From: Achatina immaculata
Lineage: Eukaryota > Mollusca > Gastropoda > Stylommatophora > Achatinidae
Length of the DNA: 64,000 nucleotides
Assembly: GCA_009760885.1 (NCBI GenBank)
Contig: CM019704.1
Location: forward strand, 11,988,303-12,052,302
Direction of reading: 5' to 3'
This document shows, piece after piece, positions 55,018 through 64,000 of the stretch. Each line of letters starts with the position of its first letter. The first letter of the stretch is position 1. The notes beneath the pieces are model-generated. The model made no database searches and was not told the origin of the DNA. It was given only the letters and a program-made list of their open reading frames with translations. The position numbers were made by a program, and so were the translations under genes.

Positions 55018-56478
55018 TTCAAAGAGTTAAGAATTAGGCACGCAGGCCCGTCTGAAATTCTGCCCTTCATCATACAGCTTTCACTTAGTCACAATCATTT
55101 AGCATTTGTTAATGAGCATAATAATCATGAAGACACAATTAAATGATTACATAAATAAAAAATAAATTTATCTCATTTCCATACACTCCACACGCTGATT
55201 TATGCAACAGCATGAAATAAACTTGCATTCTTACATTCATTCAAAACTAACAAATTTGTAGAAAAGCAGTATGAAAAAAATTACAACACTCAAGCATTTT
55301 AAACTACTTTAAACTATGCTTAGGGAGGCATATAGTCCATATCAAACAGATGTTGACAAAGTTTAAAGTTATAAGAACGAATATTACTTATAAGTTTTGT
55401 GTGAATTGGTAGGGCATTCCAAAGGTGGGCAGCTGAGTAAGAGAAGCTTTTTTTAAACATGTCAAGCCTTGGTTTTGGGAGAATGCAATTACTTAAGCGT
55501 TGACTGTGTTTTGGGTTGGGTTTGAACGACCACAGATAGGGTGGAGCATCATCCGATAGAATTTTATGAATTAGCTTGGCCTTGTTGAAAAGAAATCTCT
55601 TCTTGAGGAGTAGAATATCAAGATGTTTGTCCTTATTTGTAATACGTGCTGTATGTTTGTCATCTAGAAGCTTTACTGCTCGTTTTTGAAGTGAGTAAAA
55701 CTTTTCATGTTTGACATGGAACAACCATCCCAGACTGTGGTGCAGTAGTCCACGCGTGTTTGTATCTGTGATATGTAGTACATTCTCCTGGTGTTTATGT
55801 CAAGAAAATGTTTAATTTTAGTAAATTGGTAAACTTTTTGTGCAATGAGTTTGGTTAGATTGTCTACATGATGATTCCAGCTGAGGTGGTGGTCAGTCAT
55901 GAGACCTAGAGTTTTATGTTCACTAACGTTCTCTATCTGTGAAGTACCAGCGTGGAGCAGTAGTGTTGTTGTTGGTGAATTTGTTAATTTCTGTCTTGTT
56001 GTAATGAGCATGGATTTTGTTTTGCTGATGTTTATGAGCATTCTGTTGTTATTGGTCCAGTTAATTAGACTGTTTATTTCAATTTCAAGAGTTGACTGAA
56101 GGTTAATATAGTCATTGTCACTAGTGTAAACTGTGCAGTCATCAGCCAAGAGGTCACAGGATGATTTTGTGAGATGAAGTGGAAGATCATTGATGTAGAT
56201 GGTAAACAGGAGAGGACCAAGAATAGATCCCTGTGGAACACCATTATCAACCACAGATGAAACTGACTTAAGAGTTTTTGAGGCAAACTACTTAAGAGTT
56301 TTTGAGGCAAACTACCTGTTGTCTGTTGGAAAGAAAAGATGTAATAAATTTTGTCAAGTCAGGGTGTAATTTATAAGTCTCAAGCTTTCTAACTAGGATT
56401 TCATGATCAGTCATATCAAATAGTTTTTTAAAGTCAAGAAAGACAGCACCACATAATTTATCATCGTTTATGTTAGAT
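55018..56478 (-). mobile_element. CR1-like LINE, 5' truncated
   Basis: The minus strand carries the RT from about 56478 to 55320, a ~300-bp 3' UTR with GCACGCAGGCCCGTCT, and a tetranucleotide tail. It is the fullest copy in the window of the family seen at 521-790, 3765-4744, 5165-6257 and 6668-7600. Confidence 0.85.
55320..56478 (-). pseudogene. CR1-like LINE reverse transcriptase, partial
   Basis: From the 5' side: DFKKLFDMTDHEILV (region around the first catalytic aspartate), GVPQGSILGPLLFTIYINDL, LLADDCTVYTS (catalytic box LADD), SKTKSMLIT, LGLMTDHHLSW, VDYCTTVWDGCS, then, in another frame, LQKRAVKLLDD and HLWNALP, ending at 55320. A 24-bp tandem duplication at about 56268-56313 puts a stop in the frame, and a frameshift near 55700 splits the C-terminal part. 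It is inactive. Confidence 0.85.
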
Positions 56479-56514
56479 AATCAACATTCTGTCATTTTTA
56501 TGAGAGCTCTGTGC

Positions 56515-56905
56515 TCTCAGAGGGAGACCAAAGACCACAGAGAGAGACCAAAGACCACAGACAGAGGGAGACCAAGGACCACAGACAGAGGGAGACCAAG
56601 GGCCACAGACAGAGGGAGACAAAGGACCACAGACAGAGCGAGATCAAGGACCGCAGACAGAGGGAGACCAAGGACCACAGACAGAGGAAGACCAAGGACC
56701 ACGGACAGAGGGAGACCAAGAACCACAGACAGAGGGAGACCAAGGACCACAGACAGAGGGAGACCAAGGACCACAGACAGAGGGAGACAAAGGACCACAG
56801 ACAGAGGAAGACCAAGGACCACAGGCAGAGGGAGACCAAGGACCACAGACAGAGGGAGACCAAGGACCACGGACAGAGGCAGACCAAAAACCACAGAGGA
56901 AGACC
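56515..56905. repeat. 24-bp minisatellite, about 16 units
   Basis: The unit contains GACCAAGGACCACAGACAGA plus GGGA. The RPRTTDRG-type and LWSLVSLC-type frames are artefacts of the 24-bp period. Confidence 0.95.
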
Positions 56906-57174
56906 AAGGATCACATCTAGACGGGAACCATCTTTCTGTACTATTCTTTTTGTTAAACAACTCAATGCTATTGCAATATCATTCATCTGGTCTGTTGTGG
57001 TTTGCATGGCTTCACTTCTTCTACCCTGCTGCTCGTTATCATCTGTCCCGGGTACATGTATTATGTCTCCTGTTCTAATGTGTCTTCATTTACATTTATG
57101 TTTATCATTCATTTCTTATTTTAATCCCAGATTGCCTTTACCGTCATGTTACTAATATTTACTCATAGCCAATA

Positions 57175-57630
57175 TTCTTGATTTTTGTTGTTTATTTGTG
57201 TTGTAAGATTCTTCTGTTTATTTATATTATAAGATTCTGTTGTTTATTTATATTATAAGATTCTGTTGTTTATTTATATTATAAGATTCTATTGTTTATT
57301 TATATTATAAGATTCTGTTGTTTATTTATATTATAAGATTCTGTGGTTTATTTGTATTATAAGATTCTGTTGTTTATTTATATTATAAGATTCTGTTGTT
57401 TATTTGTGTTGTAAGATTAAGTTGTTTATTTGTGTTGTAAGATTAAGTTGTTTATTTGTATTATAAAATTGTGTTGTTTATGTATGTTATAAGATTCTGT
57501 TGTTATTTGTTTTATAAGATTAAGTTCTTTAGTTGTGTTATAGGATTCTGATGTTTATTTGTATTACAATATTCTGTTGTTTATTTGTGTTATAAGATTC
57601 TGTTGTTTATTTGTATTATAAGATTTCTTA
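57175..57630. repeat. 26-bp minisatellite, about 17 units
   Basis: The unit contains CTGTTGTTTATTTATATTAT and AAGATT, with GTGTTGTAAG variants to the right. Confidence 0.93.
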
Positions 57631-57865
57631 AATCATCTATATTTTCTACAAAAAACACTATCTTATCTGAATGTTTCAGATTGTTCATTGTTGTTCCATT
57701 ACTGATTAATTCAGACATCTCACTAATGTTCTTCACTTGTGTGCTCTGTAAACATATGGAACAAGCAGAGAGACAGTATATACACACACGTCTAACAGCA
57801 CTTTTTATATCAGTGGGTTTTGATTAGCCAGTGTTAAATTTTACAACTGCTGTCTGTACCCAGTA
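57631..57865. other. Unassigned sequence
   Basis: The plus-strand 80-aa frame has no recognisable motif and starts within the array. Confidence 0.4.
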
Positions 57866-57869
57866 CAAG

Positions 57870-58605
57870 TTGTTTATAAACTCTGGTGTGTTTATAACTC
57901 TGATGTGTTTATAATTCTCGTATGTTTATAACTCTGATGTGTTTATAAATCTGATGTGTTTATAAATCTGTTGTACTTATAATTCTGATATGTTTATAAC
58001 TCTGATATGTTTATAAATCTAATGTGATTATAACTCTAGTGTACTTATAACTCTTATGTGTTTATAACTATGGTATGTTTACACATCTCTGATGTGTTTA
58101 TAAATCTGATGCGTTTATAACTCTCTCATATTTATAACTCTGGTGTGTTTATAACTCTGGTACGTGTTTAATACTCTGGTATGTTTATAACTCTGGTATG
58201 TTTATAACTCTGATGTGTTTATAACTCTTGCATGTTTATAACTCTGATATGCTTTTAACTGGGATATGTTTATAACTATGATGTGTTTATAAATCCGATA
58301 TGTTTATAACTCTGGTGTACTTATAACTCTTGTGCGTTCACGAGAGTTCATACCTCTGATGATTTATAACTCTGATATGTTTATAACTCTGATGTGTTTA
58401 TAAATCTGATGTGTTTATAACTCTGATGTGTTTATAACTCTGATATGTTTATAACTCTGATGTGTTTATAACTCTGATATGTTTATAACTCTGATGTGTT
58501 TATAACTCTGATATGTTTATAACTCTGATGTGTTTATAACTCTGATATGTTTATAACTCTGATGTGTTTATAACTCCGATATGTTTATAACTTTCATATG
58601 ATTAC
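57870..58605. repeat. 17-bp minisatellite, diverged block
   Basis: The unit reads CTCTGATGTGTTTATAA with many variants (CTGGTATG, CTTGTG). It is the same family as 60025-63045 but more diverged. Confidence 0.95.
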
Positions 58606-58639
58606 TATCTGAATTAATCACCTTTAGACATTCATTTTC

Positions 58640-59165
58640 TTGTTCAGAACTTTACTATAAGAAATCTTTATGTCTTACAATGTAGCAAGACTTCATGTCT
58701 TACATTATAACAAGACTTTTATGTCTTATACTATAGGAAGACTTCGTGTCTTATGTTATAACAAGACTTCATCTCGTACACTATAAGAAGACTTTTTGTC
58801 TTACACTATAACAAGACTTCTTGTCTTATACTATAACAGGACTTCGTGCCTTACACTATAACAAGACTTTATGTCTTACACTATAACAGGACTTCGTGCC
58901 TTACACTATAACAAGACTTTATGTCTTACACTATAACAGGACTTCGTGCCTTACACTATAACAAGACTTTATGTCTTACACTATAACAGGACTTCATGCC
59001 TTACACTATAACAAGACTTTATGTCTTACACTATAACAAGACTTCTTGTCTTACACTATAACAGGACTTCGTGCCTTACACAATAACACGACTTTATCTT
59101 ACACTATAACAAGAGTTCATGTCTTTTATATCTTACACTAAACAAGAATTTATCTTACACTATAA
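58640..59165. repeat. 25-bp minisatellite, about 20 units
   Basis: The unit contains CTTACACTATAACAAGACTT plus TATGT, alternating with ACAGGACTTCGTGC units, so the middle part (58800-59050) behaves as a ~50-bp dimer. Confidence 0.95.
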
Positions 59166-59315
59166 ATGTGTGCTTTGTGTTATCACAATAACACTTCAGG
59201 CTTTTGACTTGAGTGCCGTAGGACACTATAATGCTACATGCCTCGTTTCGTTAAAAAACCGGTTAATGTTTAGATTGTAAACATTTAGTGCGCATGCCCC
59301 GTGACCCTGTTCATC

Positions 59316-59492
59316 ATGGCCGAAGAGTATTTAGTAAACGAAAGAGAAAATCGAAGTTTTCGTCGTGAATTTTCAATTTTTGATGATGTAGATAGGGATA
59401 TGGACATACCCTTTACAAGACCACATCTTGAATTTATCCCAAGTAGATCTAGACATATTAGTTATACATTAGAGTACTGGAGAAGTAGTTAG
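59316..59492 (+). CDS. Short ORF of the dispersed repeat (58 aa)
   Basis: From ATG at 59316 (good context, ATCATGG) the frame encodes an acidic 58-residue peptide: MAEEYLVNERENRSFRREF, then SIFDDVDRDMDIPF and a basic tail. I recognise no family. The same core occurs, diverged, at 41830-42015. It could be a first exon of a DNA transposon or host-derived gene spread by the repeat. Coding status is unproven. Confidence 0.35.
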   Translation: MAEEYLVNERENRSFRREFSIFDDVDRDMDIPFTRPHLEFIPSRSRHISYTLEYWRSS

Positions 59493-59574
59493 AAGGTTAT
59501 TTCAGACATTATTTTAGAGAGAATACAACATATCATCACAAGACGAGATCGACAGGTAGATCTAGGCATCTCAG

Positions 59575-59785
59575 ATGGTGAGTAGTGTACATCTAGACCT
59601 AGCAGATGGTAAGTAGTGTATATCTAGACCTAGCCGATGGTAAGTAGTGTACATCTAGACCTAGCCGATGGTAAATAGTGTACATCTAGACCTAGCCGAT
59701 AGTTAGTAGTGTACATCTAAACCTAGTAGATGGTAAGTAGTGTATATCTAGACCTAGCCGACGGTAAGTAGTATACATCTGATAT
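59575..59785. repeat. 31-bp minisatellite, about 6 units
   Basis: The unit contains GTAGTGTACATCTAGACCTA and GCCGATGGTAA. Confidence 0.93.
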
Positions 59786-59910
59786 TCCCCTATACATATC
59801 AAGACCCGGACTTTTAATTTGGATAAATGGAACGTCCGCATTTTTTCTTGTGGCACGAGAAGAGTTAAAAGTAAGAAGTGATGTACTTGTACTTGTATGT
59901 GATAGAGGGG

Positions 59911-60024
59911 GAATAACCGCTATTACTATTTTAAATGTTACTACAATACTTATGCTATTGTTATAACAACTGCCATTAGTACTACTAATTGCTAAGATTT
60001 TCCACTACTACGACTACTATTATT
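59911..60024. other. Short AT-rich spacer
   Basis: Includes CTACTACGACTACTATTATT, similar to the trinucleotide-rich array at 63046-64000. The same kind of sequence therefore lies on both sides of the 16/17-bp array. Confidence 0.6.
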
Positions 60025-63000
60025 ACTCTGATATGTTTATAACTCTGATGTGTTTATAACTCTGATATGTTTATAACTCTGATATGTTTATAACTCTGAT
60101 ATGTTTATAACTCTGATATGTTTATAACTCTGATATGTTTATAACTCTGATATGTTTATAACTCTGATATGTTTATAACTCTGATGTGTTATAACTCTGA
60201 TATGTTTATAACTCTGATGTGTTATAACTCTGATGTGTTATAACTCTGATGTGTTATAACTCTGATGTGTTATAACTCTGATATGTTTATAACTCTGATG
60301 TGTTATAACTCTGATATGTTTATAACTCTGATGTGTTTATAACTCTGATGTGTTATAACTCTGATATGTTTATAACTCTGATGTGTTATAACTCTGATAT
60401 GTTTATAACTCTGATGTGTTATAACTCTGATATGTTTATAACTCTGATGTGTTATAACTCTGATATGTTTATAACTCTGATGTGTTATAACTCTGATGTG
60501 TTATAACTCTGATATGTTTATAACTCTGATGTGTTATAACTCTGATATGTTTATAACTCTGATGTGTTATAACTCTGATATGTTTATAACTCTGATGTGT
60601 TATAACTCTGATATGTTTATAACTCTGATGTGTTATAACTCTGATATGTTTATAACTCTGATGTGTTATAACTCTGATATGTTTATAACTCTGATGTGTT
60701 ATAACTCTGATATGTTTATAACTCTGATGTGTTATAACTCTGATGTGTTATAACTCTGATATGTTTATAACTCTGATATGTTTATAACTCTGATGTGTTA
60801 TAACTCTGATGTGTTTATAACTCTGATATGTTTATAACTCTGATGTGTTTATAACTCTGATATGTTTATAACTCTGATGTGTTATAACTCTGATGTGTTA
60901 TAACTCTGATGTGTTATAACTCTGATATGTTTATAACTCTGATGTGTTATAACTCTGATATGTTTATAACTCTGATGTGTTATAACTCTGATGTGTTATA
61001 ACTCTGATATGTTTATAACTCTGATGTGTTATAACTCTGATGTGTTTATAACTCTGATATGTTTATAACTCTGATGTGTTTATAACTCTGATGTGTTATA
61101 ACTCTGATGTGTTTATAACTCTGATATGTTTATAACTCTGATGTGTTTATAACTCTGATATGTTTATAACTCTGATGTGTTATAACTCTGATGTGTTATA
61201 ACTCTGATATGTTTATAACTCTGATGTGTTATAACTCTGATATGTTTATAACTCTGATGTGTTATAACTCTGATGTGTTATAACTCTGATGTGTTATAAC
61301 TCTGATATGTTTATAACTCTGATATGTTTATAACTCTGATATGTTTATAACTCTGATGTGTTATAACTCTGATATGTTTATAACTCTGATGTGTTATAAC
61401 TCTGATGTGTTATAACTCTGATGTGTTATAACTCTGATGTGTTATAACTCTGATGTGTTATAACTCTGATGTGTTATAACTCTGATGTGTTATAACTCTG
61501 ATGTGTTATAACTCTGATGTGTTATAACTCTGATGTGTTATAACTCTGATGTGTTATAACTCTGATGTGTTATAACTCTGATGTGTTATAACTCTGATAT
61601 GTTTATAACTCTGATGTGTTATAACTCTGATGTGTTATAACTCTGATATGTTTATAACTCTGATATGTTTATAACTCTGATGTGTTATAACTCTGATGTG
61701 TTATAACTCTGATATGTTTATAACTCTGATATGTTTATAACTCTGATATGTTTATAACTCTGATGTGTTATAACTCTGATGTGTTATAACTCTGATGTGT
61801 TTATAACTCTGATGTGTTATAACTCTGATGTGTTATAACTCTGATGTGTTATAACTCTGATGTGTTATAACTCTGATGTGTTATAACTCTGATGTGTTAT
61901 AACTCTGATGTGTTATAACTCTGATGTGTTTATAACTCTGATGTGTTATAACTCTGATATGTTTATAACTCTGATGTGTTATAACTCTGATATGTTTATA
62001 ACTCTGATGTGTTATAACTCTGATGTGTTTATAACTCTGATATGTTTATAACTCTGATATGTTTATAACTCTGATATGTTTATAACTCTGATATGTTTAT
62101 AACTCTGATATGTTTATAACTCTGATATGTTTATAACTCTGATATGTTTATAACTCTGATGTGTTATAACTCTGATATGTTTATAACTCTGATGTGTTAT
62201 AACTCTGATGTGTTATAACTCTGATGTGTTATAACTCTGATATGTTTATAACTCTGATGTGTTATAACTCTGATGTGTTATAACTCTGATGTGTTATAAC
62301 TCTGATATGTTTATAACTCTGATATGTTTATAACTCTGATATGTTTATAACTCTGATGTGTTATAACTCTGATATGTTTATAACTCTGATGTGTTATAAC
62401 TCTGATATGTTTATAACTCTGATGTGTTATAACTCTGATGTGTTATAACTCTGATGTGTTATAACTCTGATGTGTTATAACTCTGATATGTTTATAACTC
62501 TGATATGTTTATAACTCTGATGTGTTATAACTCTGATGTGTTATAACTCTGATGTGTTATAACTCTGATGTGTTATAACTCTGATATGTTTATAACTCTG
62601 ATATGTTTATAACTCTGATGTGTTATAACTCTGATGTGTTATAACTCTGATGTGTTATAACTCTGATGTGTTATAACTCTGATGTGTTATAACTCTGATA
62701 TGTTTATAACTCTGATGTGTTATAACTCTGATGTGTTATAACTCTGATATGTTTATAACTCTGATGTGTTATAACTCTGATATGTTTATAACTCTGATAT
62801 GTTTATAACTCTGATGTGTTATAACTCTGATGTGTTATAACTCTGATGTGTTATAACTCTGATGTGTTATAACTCTGATATGTTTATAACTCTGATATGT
62901 TTATAACTCTGATATGTTTATAACTCTGATATGTTTATAACTCTGATGTGTTATAACTCTGATATGTTTATAACTCTGATGTGTTATAACTCTGATATGT

Positions 63001-63045
63001 TTATAACTCTGATGTGTTATAACTCTGATGTGTTATAACTCTGAT
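60025..63045. repeat. 16/17-bp minisatellite of two main monomers, about 180 units
   Basis: Two monomers dominate: a 16-mer CTCTGATGTGTTATAA and a 17-mer CTCTGATATGTTTATAA. A third form, CTCTGATGTGTTTATAA, is rare. The G/A change and the one-T length change are almost perfectly linked. Their order along the array is irregular. Confidence 0.97.
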
Positions 63046-64000
63046 GTGTTACTACTACTACTATTATACTACTACTGCTGCTACTACTACTATTATATTA
63101 CTACTGCTGTTACTACTACTATTATTATACTAATACTGCTGTTACTACTACTACTATTATACTACTACTGCTGTTACTACTACTATTATACTACTACTGC
63201 TGTTACTACTACTATTATACTACTACTGCTGTTACTACTACTATGATACTACTACTGCTGTTACTACTACTATTATACTACTAATGCTGTTACTACTACT
63301 ATTATACTACTAATGCTGTTACTACTACTTTTATACTACTACTGCTGCTACTACTACTACTATTATACTACTACTACTGTTACTACTACTATTATAGTAC
63401 TACTACTGTTACTACTACTAATTTACTACTACTACTGTTACTACTACTATTATACTACTACTATTGTTACTACTACTATTATACTACTACTACTGTTACT
63501 ATTACTATTATACTACTACTACTGTTACTACTACTATTATACTACTACTACTGTTACTACTACTATTATACTACTACTGCTGTTACTACTACTATTATAC
63601 TACTACTGCTGTTACTACTACTATTATACTACTACTACTGCTGCTACTACTATTATACTACTACTACTGTTGCTACTACTATTATACTACTACTGCTGTT
63701 ACTACTACTATTATACGACTACTGCTGTTACTACTACTATTATACTACTACTGCTGTTACTACTACTATTATACTACTACTGCTGTTACTACTATTATTA
63801 TACTACTACTGCTGTTACTACTACTATTATACTACTACTGCTGTTACTACTACTATTATACTACTACTGCTGTTACTACTACTATTATACTACTACTACT
63901 GCTGTTACTACTACTATTATACTACTACTGCTGTTACTACTACTATTATACTACTACTACTGCTACTACTACTATTATACTACTACTGCTGTTACTACTA
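63046..64000. repeat. ~29-bp array of CTA/CTG triplets
   Basis: The unit contains GCTGTTACTACTACTATTAT and ACTACTACT, varying by whole triplets. It runs to the window edge. Confidence 0.95.

Larger units (their letters stand above)
59200..59910 (+). mobile_element. Unclassified dispersed repeat, copy 2
   Basis: Related to the minus-strand copy at 41100-42070 by the short ORF and by GGAACGTCCGC...GGCACGAGAAGAG (about 59828-59870). It encloses the 31-bp array at 59575-59785. No transposase or RT is seen. Confidence 0.45.

Noticed and set aside
56470..57155. RPRTTDRG repeat protein frames on both strands
   Set aside because: A 24-bp minisatellite. The apparent starts lie in LINE-derived sequence.
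60025..63045. Centromeric satellite
   Set aside because: The unit is very short, the array is only about 3 kb and no CENP-B-like box or higher-order structure is visible. Many unrelated arrays occur in the same window.

Overview
This is a eukaryotic, animal nuclear window that is poor in genes and extremely rich in repeats. I judge it most likely lophotrochozoan, probably a mollusc. That rests on a Fez-family zinc-finger gene, several mariner families, Penelope-like elements, RTE-like and CR1-like LINEs, a Ty3/gypsy element, and roughly 40% of the window in minisatellites. The species cannot be fixed from sequence alone. There is no bacterial operon structure, CRISPR array, tRNA or rRNA that I can support.

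Layout. 1-860: Penelope-like (PLE) and CR1-like LINE scraps. 1.3-8.0 kb: a 26-bp minisatellite and three near-identical copies of a CR1-like LINE tail, produced by two staggered tandem duplications. 8.0-10.1 kb: a 30-bp minisatellite. 10.5-13.25 kb: 42-, 21- and 50-bp arrays, the last two inside another ~1.2 kb tandem duplication. 13.6-15.5 kb: the only convincing host gene, a Fezf transcriptional regulator with an EH1 repressor motif and six C2H2 fingers, read as one open coding exon. 15.8-18.6 kb: short arrays and an internally deleted mariner. 18.6-28.4 kb: a decayed RTE-like LINE split by a complete 6.55-kb Ty3/gypsy retrotransposon. 28.4-32.9 kb: a head-to-head PLE pair carrying a complete mariner with an intact transposase. 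33.1-37.4 kb: a 48-bp satellite. 37.4-41.0 kb: 30-bp arrays, the second split by a decayed mariner that is itself split by a miniature PLE. 42.2-45.7 kb: 62-bp and 39-bp arrays. 45.8-47.8 kb: a LINE fragment split by a PLE. 48.2-54.3 kb: further arrays, including a 3.3-kb 36-bp array. 54.9-56.5 kb: a CR1-like LINE. 56.5-64.0 kb: 24-, 26-, 17-, 25-, 31-, 16/17- and ~29-bp arrays, with one dispersed repeat that carries a short ORF.

The most interesting object is the Ty3/gypsy element at 20864-27411 (minus strand). Its two 678-bp LTRs look identical, it has a PBS, a PPT, TG...CA ends and a 4-bp target duplication, and its gag and pol are open and joined by a canonical U_UUA_AAC -1 frameshift site. 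Pol runs protease, RT, RNase H and then has no recognisable integrase. In its place are a proline/arginine-rich segment, a basic cluster, and a C-terminal module that resembles the DEK C-terminal (DEK_C) fold. The insertion hallmarks imply that integrase came from elsewhere, or that the C-terminus does something new.

The transposons form readable nests (satellite > mariner > PLE; LINE > gypsy; PLE > mariner; LINE > PLE), which give relative ages. Several segmental duplications have a breakpoint inside a minisatellite, which suggests the arrays drive local rearrangement.
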